A stretch of DNA of 13,697 bases from Pseudomonadota bacterium (GTDB lineage Bacteria; Pseudomonadota; Gammaproteobacteria; Woeseiales; Woeseiaceae): positions 1 through 13,697 of the forward strand of contig JAPUKV010000011.1 in assembly GCA_027295475.1 (NCBI GenBank), read 5' to 3'. Shown here piece by piece: positions 1 through 7,051 of this stretch. The notes beneath the pieces were generated by a model. That model was not told the DNA's origin. It saw nothing but the letters and a program-made list of their open reading frames with translations, and searched no databases. The number at the start of each line of letters is the position of its first letter. The first letter of the stretch is position 1. The translations under genes and the position numbers were made by a program.

Positions 1-255
1 GTCTTGCAGAGACTGCACGGGATCACCGGCCACCTGTGTCGCCTGAATAATGAATTGCCGGGCACCGTTTGATAGAGATGTGTAGTCAACCGCAATGCCA
101 TCCATCATGACGCGATCAAACGGTGGCTGATCGCGCTCCGCCTTTATCGATTGGCGAAGAATTCGGCCGGCGGCATCGGCCAGCGCCACATCCACCGCCT
201 TAAAAGGTGCCATAGACTCCGCGATGGCCTTGCTTGCTTCTGTCGTAGTTAACAT
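1..255 (-). CDS. moeA: MoeA, molybdopterin molybdenumtransferase (N-terminal part, cut by window edge)
   Basis: The first 85 codons are present; the gene continues past base 1. MoeA inserts molybdate into adenylylated molybdopterin, the last common step of molybdenum cofactor synthesis in the cytoplasm. The N-terminus reads MLTTTEASKAIAESM, and the family hallmark PPFDRVMMDGIAVDY lies near residues 44-58. It matches the usual MoeA PPFDxxxMDGxA segment, which contributes to the active site. The ATG at 255-253 is chosen because an in-frame TAA lies only two codons upstream (261-259), so no earlier start is possible in this frame. The ribosome-binding site is weak (AATAAG). purD lies 141 nt upstream on the same strand. 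MoeA is functionally unrelated to it, so moeA probably has its own promoter, though I could not identify a convincing one. Assignment rests on the N-terminal domain only; the catalytic MoCF domain lies outside the window. Confidence 0.85.
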   Translation of the reverse strand, partial: MLTTTEASKAIAESMAPFKAVDVALADAAGRILRQSIKAERDQPPFDRVMMDGIAVDYTSLSNGARQFIIQATQVAGDPVQSLQD

Positions 256-396
256 GACTTATTTGTAATAGCTCAGATTAAACCGAACTGACAGTATCAG
301 ATTCCATGAAGCCGGAATGACTCGAAACGACCGCATGTCTATATTGGGTGGTGATCTCAACCGGTTGTTGACAAATCAAATCCCGACTTCCATAAG
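256..396. other. Intergenic region between purD and moeA
   Basis: This is 141 nt without a plausible gene. It must hold the purD 3' end and probably the moeA promoter. No classic stem plus T-tract terminator is visible after the purD stop. A 10-bp palindrome CAACCGGTTG sits at 359-368. A plus-strand TTGACA (368-373) lies 17 nt before CATAAG (391-396), but this would point back into purD. Confidence 0.5.
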
Positions 397-1680
397 CTAT
401 TTTTCCCGGGTGATGGCGCGATGTCCGATATCACGACGAAAGAAAGCATTGTCCCAGCTGATCCGCTCTACCTGGGCATAGGCTGCGTCGCTGGCCGCGG
501 CTACGGTGTCACCCAGGCCGACCACACACAGCACGCGCCCGCCACTTGTTACGACATCGCCACCGTCCATGGCCGTGCCGGCATGAAAGACTTTCACGGC
601 GCTGCTGATCAGGTCCGGTAATCCAGTAATCCTGTCGCCCTTGTGGTAGCTGGCGGGGTACCCGCCGGCAGCCATGACAACCCCGAGCGCAGCGCGCGGA
701 TCCCAATCGATCGATTTGCCGGCGAGTCTGCCTTCGATAGCGACCTCACACAGTTCGACAAGATCGGTCTGCAATCTGGCCATGATAGGTTGCGTCTCAG
801 GGTCACCGAAGCGGCAGTTGAATTCCAGCACTGTGACCGTACCGTCCGAAGCAATCATCAGGCCGGCGTAGAGAAAGCCGAGATAACTGATTCCGTCGGC
901 GGCCAGTCCGTCCAGCGTAGGTTGAATGACCTCATCCATTATGCGTTTTTCAAGCTCCGACGTTACAACGGGCGCCGGTGAGTAGGCACCCATGCCGCCC
1001 GTGTTCGGACCGGTATCGCCTTCGTCTCTGGCTTTATGGTCCTGCGATGTGGCAAGCGGCAGGATGGTTTTGCCATCGGTCATGACAATGAAACTTACTT
1101 CCTCACCTTCGAGAAATTCTTCAATGACGATTCGATTGCCCGCTTCGCCAAAACTGCCGGCACCGAGCATATTGGTGGCTACCTGCTCGGCTTCTTCAGT
1201 CGTCGCTGCGACGATTACGCCTTTTCCGGCCGCCAGGCCGTCGGCTTTGACGACGATCGGGGCGCCCTGTTCACGGATGTAGGCGAGGGCGGGCTCGAGT
1301 TCGGTGAAACTCTGATATGCCGCGGTCGGAATGTTATGACGCTGGAGAAATTCCTTGGTAAATACCTTGGAGCCCTCGAGCTGAGCAGCGTCGGCCGTCG
1401 GCCCGAAGCAGGGGAGCCCCTGATCCCGGAACCGGTCGACGATACCTGCAACGAGGGGCACTTCCGGGCCGATGATTGTCAATCCGACTGACTCGGATTT
1501 GGCCAGATCAAGGAGGCCGTCGATATCCTCGGCGCCGACTGCAGCGTTTCGCAGTTTTGGTTCCAGTGCAGTGCCGGCATTGCCTGGTGCTACGATGACT
1601 TCAGTGACGTTTTTGGATTGAGCGCATTTCCAGGCCAGGGCATGTTCACGACCACCACCGCCAACAACCAGTACTTTCAT
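397..1680 (-). CDS. purD: Phosphoribosylamine-glycine ligase (GAR synthetase)
   Basis: PurD ligates glycine to 5-phosphoribosylamine using ATP, giving glycinamide ribonucleotide, the second step of de novo purine synthesis (cytoplasmic). The protein has 427 residues, against about 429 in E. coli, and aligns along its length from memory. It starts with the N-terminal GGGGREHALAWK loop. The ATP-grasp segment VVKADGLAAGKGV follows near residues 142-154. Further conserved blocks are SQDHK, DTGPNTGGMGAYSPAP, LEFNCRFGDPETQ (metal-binding Glu/Asn) and ALGVVMAAGGYP, and it ends DIGHRAITREK. The ATG at 1680 is 9 nt after the purH stop, with a weak purine-rich AGAGA before it, so purH-purD are almost certainly co-transcribed. 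All expected motifs are intact and nothing suggests decay. It is the last gene of the minus-strand series; moeA beyond it is a different pathway. Confidence 0.98.
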   Translation of the reverse strand: MKVLVVGGGGREHALAWKCAQSKNVTEVIVAPGNAGTALEPKLRNAAVGAEDIDGLLDLAKSESVGLTIIGPEVPLVAGIVDRFRDQGLPCFGPTADAAQLEGSKVFTKEFLQRHNIPTAAYQSFTELEPALAYIREQGAPIVVKADGLAAGKGVIVAATTEEAEQVATNMLGAGSFGEAGNRIVIEEFLEGEEVSFIVMTDGKTILPLATSQDHKARDEGDTGPNTGGMGAYSPAPVVTSELEKRIMDEVIQPTLDGLAADGISYLGFLYAGLMIASDGTVTVLEFNCRFGDPETQPIMARLQTDLVELCEVAIEGRLAGKSIDWDPRAALGVVMAAGGYPASYHKGDRITGLPDLISSAVKVFHAGTAMDGGDVVTSGGRVLCVVGLGDTVAAASDAAYAQVERISWDNAFFRRDIGHRAITREK

Positions 1681-1689
1681 GAATTCTCT

Positions 1690-3240
1690 CTAATGCCTGA
1701 AATGCCGCATGCCGGTAAAGACCATGGCGATGCCATGTTCATTGGCGGCGGCAATGACTTCATCGTCGCGCATCGAGCCGCCGGGTTGAATTATCGCCGC
1801 TATGCCGTGCTCCGCGGCCGCATCGATGCCGTCGCGAAACGGAAAGAACGCGTCCGATGCCATTACGCAACCTTCTGTAGCCAGTCCCTCGTCAGCCGCC
1901 TTGAGTGCCGCGATCTTCGTGCTGTAGATGCGGCTCATCTGGCCCGCGCCGATGCCGATAGTCATGCTGTCATTGCAAAATACAATAGCGTTCGACTTTA
2001 CAAACTTTGCAACCTGCCAGGCGAACAGCAGGTCGGCGATCTGTTTGGCATTCGGTGATTTTTCTGTGACGACCTTGAGATCGCTCTCCGATACCAGGCC
2101 GGTGTCTGTACTCTGTACCAGGAGACCCCCGGACACTTTTTTGTAGTTCAGTTCCGGGATCGGGCCGCCGGACCATTCCCCGGTCTCCAGAATGCGCACG
2201 TTCTTCTTTTCAGCCGTTACGGTAAGCGCATCCTTTTCGATGCCTGGTGCAACGATGACCTCCACAAACTGGTTTTCCGTGATTGCCTTTGCTGTTGCAA
2301 GGTCTAGTGGCCTGTTGAATGCGATAATCCCGCCAAACGCCGATGTCGGGTCGGTTGCGAACGCCCGCTCGTAGGCCGACAGAATGTCGTCTGCGATCGC
2401 AACGCCACAGGGGTTTGCGTGTTTGACGATGACGCAGGCCGGCTCCTTGAATTGTCTGACGCATTCCAGTGCGGCATCGCTGTCGGCGATGTTGTTGTAT
2501 GAGAGTGATTTTCCCTGCAGCTGCTTCGCGGTCGCCAGAGCGCCACGGGCATGAACCTGGTCGAGATAAAAAGCAGCGTCCTGATGCGGATTCTCACCGT
2601 AACGCAGTTTCTCCACGAGGCTGCCGGCATGCAGAAAACTGGCGCCGAGTGGATTGTCATTCAATGACTGTGAGAGATATTTAGCGATCGCCGTGTCATA
2701 GCTTGATGTATGCGCATAGGCTTTGGCTGCGAGGCGTCGCCGGTACTCTGGCAACATCTTGTTGTTCCTGAGCGCCTGGAGTACTTCGTCGTAATCGTCC
2801 GGATCAACGACGACGGCGACGCCGTCGTGATTCTTTGCTCCGGCGCGGATCATTGCCGGGCCGCCAATATCGATATTCTCGATGGCGTCCTCCAATGTCG
2901 CATCCGGGTCAGCAACAGTCGCCTCGAACGGGTACAGGTTGACAGCCAAAAGGTCGATCGGCTCGATACCATGCTCCGTCATGACCGCTTCGTCCTTCCC
3001 GCGCCGGCCCAGAAGCCCACCGTGAATGACCGGGTGCAGGGTTTTCACCCGGCCGTCCATGATCTCCGGAAAACCGGTCTTCGCAGAAACCTCGATCGCC
3101 TCGATGCCGGCTTCGTTCAATTGCCGGCAGGTGCCACCCGTCGAGAGAATCTCGATACCCAGGTCCGCAAGTCCGGATACAAATGGAATGAGATCACGCT
3201 TATCAGAAACGCTGATAAGCGCGCGACGTACTGTCAACAT
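1690..3240 (-). CDS. purH: Bifunctional AICAR transformylase / IMP cyclohydrolase
   Basis: PurH carries out the last two steps of IMP synthesis. It formylates AICAR with 10-formyl-THF, then closes the ring to IMP. It has 516 residues, slightly shorter than the E. coli protein (529). The N-terminal MGS-like cyclohydrolase domain shows [16 protein letters not shown] and GRVKTLHP (Lys66 in the usual place). The transformylase domain shows [14 protein letters not shown] and the catalytic [10 protein letters not shown] segment (Lys-His). The C-terminus is the canonical [11 protein letters not shown]. The ATG at 3240 lies 9 nt after the fis stop and has an AAAGG Shine-Dalgarno 7 nt upstream, overlapping the fis stop. 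That suggests translation coupled to fis. A perfect 10-bp inverted repeat begins 19 nt inside the coding region (see the separate entry). No damaged catalytic residue is visible. Confidence 0.98.
   Translation of the reverse strand: MLTVRRALISVSDKRDLIPFVSGLADLGIEILSTGGTCRQLNEAGIEAIEVSAKTGFPEIMDGRVKTLHPVIHGGLLGRRGKDEAVMTEHGIEPIDLLAVNLYPFEATVADPDATLEDAIENIDIGGPAMIRAGAKNHDGVAVVVDPDDYDEVLQALRNNKMLPEYRRRLAAKAYAHTSSYDTAIAKYLSQSLNDNPLGASFLHAGSLVEKLRYGENPHQDAAFYLDQVHARGALATAKQLQGKSLSYNNIADSDAALECVRQFKEPACVIVKHANPCGVAIADDILSAYERAFATDPTSAFGGIIAFNRPLDLATAKAITENQFVEVIVAPGIEKDALTVTAEKKNVRILETGEWSGGPIPELNYKKVSGGLLVQSTDTGLVSESDLKVVTEKSPNAKQIADLLFAWQVAKFVKSNAIVFCNDSMTIGIGAGQMSRIYSTKIAALKAADEGLATEGCVMASDAFFPFRDGIDAAAEHGIAAIIQPGGSMRDDEVIAAANEHGIAMVFTGMRHFRH
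3197..3221 (-). repeat. Perfect inverted repeat at the start of purH
   Basis: Two 10-nt arms, CGCTTATCAG and CTGATAAGCG on the coding strand, flank a 5-nt loop (CGTTT). The stem falls in codons 7-15 of purH and begins 19 nt after the A of the ATG. In mRNA it would form a stable hairpin close to the initiation site. The encoded peptide ALISVSDK is highly conserved in PurH, so the symmetry may partly follow from coding constraint. No T-tract follows, so it is not an intrinsic terminator. Confidence 0.6.
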
Positions 3241-3249
3241 GAATGGCCT

Positions 3250-3531
3250 TTACTGGAGCAGCGAGTAAATTTTAAGCTTCTTGCGCAGCGTACCCCGATT
3301 GATGCCGAGAATCCCGGCCGCCTGGCTCTGATTGCCGCGGGTGTAATCCATAACAGCCTTGAACAGTGGCTCTTCCACCTCCCCAAGTACAAGATCATAG
3401 AGCTGTCCTGGCTGGTCACCGTTAAGGCTGGTGAAATATCTGTTGAGTGCTTCTTCTGTATGTTGGCGTAGCGGCTTGTTGTTTCTCAGGGCCGAAATCT
3501 GCTTTTTCTTCTGGGAGTTACTGTTAGCCAC
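3250..3531 (-). CDS. fis: Fis, nucleoid-associated DNA-binding protein
   Basis: Fis is a small homodimeric DNA-bending protein that shapes the chromosome and activates rRNA and other growth-linked promoters. The protein has 93 residues (98 in E. coli). The C-terminal helix-turn-helix, [20 protein letters not shown] at about residues 66-85, is nearly the family consensus. Upstream of it are the dimerisation and beta-hairpin parts, including [20 protein letters not shown]. The start codon is GTG (3531-3529), with a GGGGAAG Shine-Dalgarno some 10 nt upstream; no better start exists. dusB lies 74 nt upstream on the same strand, the conserved dusB-fis pair seen in enterics, and purH follows 9 nt downstream. 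In E. coli fis is translated from the dusB-fis transcript, and the same may hold here; I see no convincing separate promoter in the 74-nt gap. Confidence 0.97.
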   Translation of the reverse strand: MANSNSQKKKQISALRNNKPLRQHTEEALNRYFTSLNGDQPGQLYDLVLGEVEEPLFKAVMDYTRGNQSQAAGILGINRGTLRKKLKIYSLLQ

Positions 3532-3605
3532 TTTTCGAAACTTCCCCTAAATAGAGCTAAACGTTAATTCGACTCTTGTTATTGACGGCTACCGAGCGGA
3601 ATTCT

Positions 3606-4640
3606 TTATGCTGCTGCAGAAATTTTTCTTGCGCTACGGCTGAAGTATTCCCGCGTAAGGCGAATTTGCTCGGAAGCACTATCGACCCGCACCACCTGAC
3701 GGCGAAACTCCTCTGAATTTTCCAGACTGGTGCAATACCAGGCAAGGTGCTTGCGAGCCACCCTAACGCCGGTTGTGTCCCCATAAAACCGGTACAAGTC
3801 GTTAAGGTGGCCGAGCATAGTATCACGCAATTGACTTTTTGCTAACGGCAGAACAGTTTTGCCTGTCTTATAAAAGTAATTCAATTCACGAAAGAACCAG
3901 GGTCGGCCTTGCGCGCCGCGACCAATCATCAAGGCGTCTGCGGCACTTAGACGAAAAACCTCAAGCGACTTCTCCACTGTTCGTATGTCACCATTGGCAA
4001 CCACCGGGATGTCGACTGCGTTCTTGATTTGCGCAATCGTTTCGTATTCGGCGTTCCCCTTGAATCGGCACGCCCGGGTGCGTCCGTGAACCGCCAGCGC
4101 CTGGATGCCACAGTCCTGTGCAATCCTGGCTATGATAATGCCGTTCCTGTGATCTCGATCCCAACCGGTACGAATTTTCAGCGTGACGGGTACGGCGACG
4201 GCGGCGACAACCGCGTCAAGAATACGACCGACAAGGCCCTCATCCTGCAGCAGCGCGGAACCGGCGAACTGCCGCCAGACTTTTTTGGCAGGCCAGCCCA
4301 TCTGGATATCAATGATTTGAGCACCGCGATCCACACAGAGCGTCGCCGCATGCGCTATTTTCCCGGGCTCAGAACCGGCGATCTGTACCACCCGAGGTTC
4401 CGCATCGTTGTCGATATCGAGGCGGCGCCGGGATTTGGCTGTATTCCAAAGGTTGATATCGGCGGTCGTCATCTCCGAGGTCGTCATGCCAGCGCCAAAT
4501 CGGCGGCACAGGCGACGAAACGGTGCATCGGTAATGCCCGCCATCGGCGCCAGCAGAAAAGGACTGGCAAGTTGATAGGGTCCAATTTTCACAGGAGGCA
4601 AGTCCCGAGGTGTCAGTCCTTGAAGTCTCCCGTTGCACAT
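3606..4640 (-). CDS. dusB: DusB-family tRNA-dihydrouridine synthase with altered active site
   Basis: DusB enzymes reduce a uridine in the tRNA D-loop (U17 in E. coli) using FMN and NADPH. This 344-residue protein keeps the TIM-barrel FMN core: APMAGITDAPFRRL (31-44), VVQIAGSEP, VTLKIRTGW (conserved Lys), AVHGRTR (conserved His), VVANGDI and MIGRGAQGRPW. In the catalytic loop, however, the family sequence DINMGCPAKKV reads DIQMGWPAKKV at 111-121. The proton-donor Cys is Trp116 (TGG, 4295-4293) and the conserved Asn is Gln113. Dihydrouridine activity is therefore doubtful. The ATG start overlaps the upstream gene by 28 nt and adds about 16 residues before the usual KIGPYQL start. GTG at 4592 would leave a 20-nt gap and a more typical length, but has no clear Shine-Dalgarno. 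fis follows 74 nt downstream. Confidence 0.93.
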   Translation of the reverse strand: MCNGRLQGLTPRDLPPVKIGPYQLASPFLLAPMAGITDAPFRRLCRRFGAGMTTSEMTTADINLWNTAKSRRRLDIDNDAEPRVVQIAGSEPGKIAHAATLCVDRGAQIIDIQMGWPAKKVWRQFAGSALLQDEGLVGRILDAVVAAVAVPVTLKIRTGWDRDHRNGIIIARIAQDCGIQALAVHGRTRACRFKGNAEYETIAQIKNAVDIPVVANGDIRTVEKSLEVFRLSAADALMIGRGAQGRPWFFRELNYFYKTGKTVLPLAKSQLRDTMLGHLNDLYRFYGDTTGVRVARKHLAWYCTSLENSEEFRRQVVRVDSASEQIRLTREYFSRSARKISAAA

Positions 4641-6724
4641 CGCACACGGCCTTGCGCGACTCGGTAGCAGACATTCAATTTGAATCCTGTGGCCTCAGCG
4701 GATGGCGATGCTATTGTGATTACGGCGGAAAAGTTTTCGCCGAACGGAACCGGTTTTCTCGGGTCCAGGTCGCCCGCGAGGTACTCGTTCGGCTCCAGCA
4801 CGCGGCTGCCGATAATTTCCTCCCATCGATCGGTAAGAGAGACGTGTACAAGCGGGTAGGGCAGAGACTGGCTCGACTTGTTCGCTATGCGCGAGTAGAT
4901 CGTCAGCAATTCTTCGCGCTCATCGACACTGCCGTTGGTGGCCTCAAACTGCCAGCCTTTGATGTCCCACTCGGGTGTCACCGGCTGGCCCAGTACCCGA
5001 TAGATCGGTCCAATCGTATGGTTGAATGCACCGTATGTTGCCAGTGACTGTCGAGCCTGGTGCATGATCTGGCCAACCAGGAGCAAGCCCAAAAGGGCGA
5101 CGCTGGCAATCACGGTGTAGCTGGGCGGATCGCCGGCCCGTCTGCCGCCGCGGATCTTGCCCAGGCCCCTGTTCAGGGAGTAGGTGTCTTCCAGCCGTCC
5201 CGGGCTCTTGAATTCGCTTTCAGAACTGTCGGGCTTTCGACGCTCGTCCTGCAACGCGCCGCGGACCATCTCGCCCTCCATGATGATCGTCTCGACCATC
5301 GGAGAGTCTTCGTCGAAAAATTGGCTAACGTTCTGGCTCTCAATCTTTGCCGTGGCAAATACGTCAAATGTCTGGGTGGCCCGGAGCAACTCCTCGTCAA
5401 TCTGCTGATTGATGGTCATTTCCTCCTCGGTCTGAGGGGGCACGAAGTGTTCGGGCTTCTCAGGCTCGATATCTTCTTCAGTCTGGTCAGGTTGTTGGTC
5501 ATCGCTGTCCCGGGCCTCATCGACTTCTTTGCCCGCAAGGGCCCTTGCCGCAGCGGAAATTCGCGCTTCAAATTCTCCGGACGACTCGAGCGCCGCTAAG
5601 ACATCTTCTTTTTCGAGAGCCGACTCCTCCAGGTCCGTTTCCTTCTCCGCTTGCGGCGCTTCAGCTTCTTCCCCTTCGGCTGCGACCTCCTCACCCTCAA
5701 CCGCGTCCGGAATTTCGTTCGCCTCGTCTTCATCGTCAGCAATTTCATGACTTCCTGTGACTTCCAGTCCCAGTGCCTTGACCTGTTTCATGAACTGCAA
5801 ATCGACATAACTGGGCAGGTCTTCATCTGAAGACTCACCGGTGGCTTCGGCGGGCTCATCGTCACCAGCTTCCGGCTCTGCAATATCTGTTGCCCCGGTT
5901 TCCTCCTCAGCAGATGCCTCCAGAGTTACGTCACTGTCCGCTCCGGCAATCGCTTCGGCATCTTCCTCAGCCATCGAGTCCGCACTGTCCACTTCGTCAA
6001 GAAGCTCTATCCAATCATCGGGTTCGCTCAAGCTGAGGTCGGCCTGTGCCGCATCGAACGCGGCGGTGTCCTGAGCTGCTTCGCGATCGCTGGCCCGTCG
6101 TTTTAGCCTCTCAGGTTCGACCAGAAACGGTAGCTCATCGAGGTCGTCTTCGTCTCCAAACTCCTCGGGAAGCACGGTGCTGTCGTCGTAACGACGTTCA
6201 CCTGGCGCCAATGGCGGCAGAGCTTCCTCCGTCTCCGGGAGGTCGAGAGATTCCTGCGTGTCGGCAACGGGTTCCGGCAAGTCATCATGCCGGCCGTGAA
6301 GCACCGGTTTTCCGGGTGCTTCTTCGTCTGGGCCACCCTCAATCACAAAGCGCGGAGAAATTGTGTCGTCCGTCTCGCCCTCGCCACCCGATTCCGTGGG
6401 CGACTCACCCTCGTCGTCTTCATCAAACACAAGCCACTCGACGCCCGTGTCCTCGATTCTGACATCAGGGCCGGCAAGCTTGTTGAGTGTGTCGAGGAGT
6501 TCCTGGTTATGCTCCGTCTTGAAGTCGTCGGGCGCAGTTGTCTGCTCCACTGCCTGATCTTCCGATTCGGCCTCATGCTTGTCGTCCTCGGCAAGGTGCT
6601 CAAGTGCGTTGAAGGCATTACCGCAACCACCGCAACGCACGCGCCCGTCCGCCTGTTGCAGCACCTTGGTGCTTACACGAAACGTTGTCTGGCAATCAGG
6701 GCATTGCGTAAACATGCCGGCCAC
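4613..6724 (-). CDS. Zinc-ribbon / DUF3426 single-pass membrane protein with long acidic linker
   Basis: The role of this family is not established. The 703-residue protein begins with an MJ0042-type zinc ribbon, with Cys8-x2-Cys11 and Cys31-x2-Cys34 (CPDC...CGGC). A linker of nearly 490 residues follows, very rich in Glu and Asp with Ala, Ser and Pro, predicted disordered with a few short helical stretches. One transmembrane segment lies at about 535-553 (VIASVALLGLLLVGQI). The C-terminal 150 residues are the DUF3426 domain (WDIKGWQFEA, YSRIANKSSQ, VLEPNEYLAGDLDP), expected to be periplasmic by topology. Family members are often 250-450 residues, so this linker is expanded. The GTG start at 6724 directly follows the prmA-remnant stop and has an AGAGG Shine-Dalgarno 6 nt upstream, which favours it over the ATG at 6715. 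Its position between prmA and dusB is conserved in gammaproteobacteria. The N-terminal finger would be cytoplasmic. Confidence 0.9.
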   Translation of the reverse strand: MAGMFTQCPDCQTTFRVSTKVLQQADGRVRCGGCGNAFNALEHLAEDDKHEAESEDQAVEQTTAPDDFKTEHNQELLDTLNKLAGPDVRIEDTGVEWLVFDEDDEGESPTESGGEGETDDTISPRFVIEGGPDEEAPGKPVLHGRHDDLPEPVADTQESLDLPETEEALPPLAPGERRYDDSTVLPEEFGDEDDLDELPFLVEPERLKRRASDREAAQDTAAFDAAQADLSLSEPDDWIELLDEVDSADSMAEEDAEAIAGADSDVTLEASAEEETGATDIAEPEAGDDEPAEATGESSDEDLPSYVDLQFMKQVKALGLEVTGSHEIADDEDEANEIPDAVEGEEVAAEGEEAEAPQAEKETDLEESALEKEDVLAALESSGEFEARISAAARALAGKEVDEARDSDDQQPDQTEEDIEPEKPEHFVPPQTEEEMTINQQIDEELLRATQTFDVFATAKIESQNVSQFFDEDSPMVETIIMEGEMVRGALQDERRKPDSSESEFKSPGRLEDTYSLNRGLGKIRGGRRAGDPPSYTVIASVALLGLLLVGQIMHQARQSLATYGAFNHTIGPIYRVLGQPVTPEWDIKGWQFEATNGSVDEREELLTIYSRIANKSSQSLPYPLVHVSLTDRWEEIIGSRVLEPNEYLAGDLDPRKPVPFGENFSAVITIASPSAEATGFKLNVCYRVAQGRVRCATGDFKD

Positions 6725-7051
6725 TCATATCCTCTTGCCGACCAGACGAACCCAGGTCTGGTCTGTCGTTGGTAACTCAAAAGCGATCCACTCGCGATAG
6801 GCGTGGATGGCGCCCTCGGCGCGCTCGGTAAGAATACCGGAAAGCGCCAGTGAGCCATCGGAAACCACTCTGCCGCTGATCTCCCGGGCATTTTGCACCA
6901 GGGGCTCAGCAAGTCTGTTCGCGTCAACAATATCAACCGCTCCGCTGATCTTTGCTACCTCCTGTGTCACAAACAGTCCATCCGCAACGCCGTTTTTTCG
7001 CGCATTTTCGGTCGTCGCTATAGTGGCTGGCGATTTGATCAATGCCGTCAA
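6725..7051 (-). pseudogene. prmA: prmA remnant: C-terminal third of ribosomal protein L11 methyltransferase
   Basis: PrmA trimethylates ribosomal protein L11 using SAM. Intact PrmA has about 290-300 residues; only 108 codons remain, corresponding to roughly E. coli residues 186-293. Recognisable parts are ATTENARKNGV (family AxxxNAxxNGV), DANRLAEPL (family VANILAGPL), LALSGILTERAE and the ending WVRLVGKRI. The substrate-binding N-terminal domain and the SAM motif I (GCGSGIL type) are absent. The acidic DID residues that bind the SAM ribose are replaced (ALIKSP), and NILAGPL has become NRLAEPL. The only plausible start is a TTG (7051-7049) that overlaps the accC TGA stop; sequence upstream in this frame is out-of-frame accC. 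The gene sits where prmA is expected, so it looks like an internal deletion running from the accC end into prmA. It has no internal stop codon, so a small protein could still be made by coupling. Confidence 0.85.

Noticed and set aside
2710..3471. Open plus-strand frame of 253 codons across the purH/fis junction
   Set aside because: It is antisense to two well-identified genes, with no recognisable protein features, and its composition follows the opposite strand's coding bias.
4029..4667. Open plus-strand frame of 212 codons opposite dusB
   Set aside because: It is a shadow of dusB with no motif. The AGGAGG at 4593-4598 on this strand is coincidental and precedes no plausible gene.
5500..6000. 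Apparent short repeats in the DUF3426 gene
   Set aside because: These are low-complexity Glu/Asp/Ala codon runs of the acidic linker, without a regular period or conserved unit. They are neither a tandem repeat array nor CRISPR.
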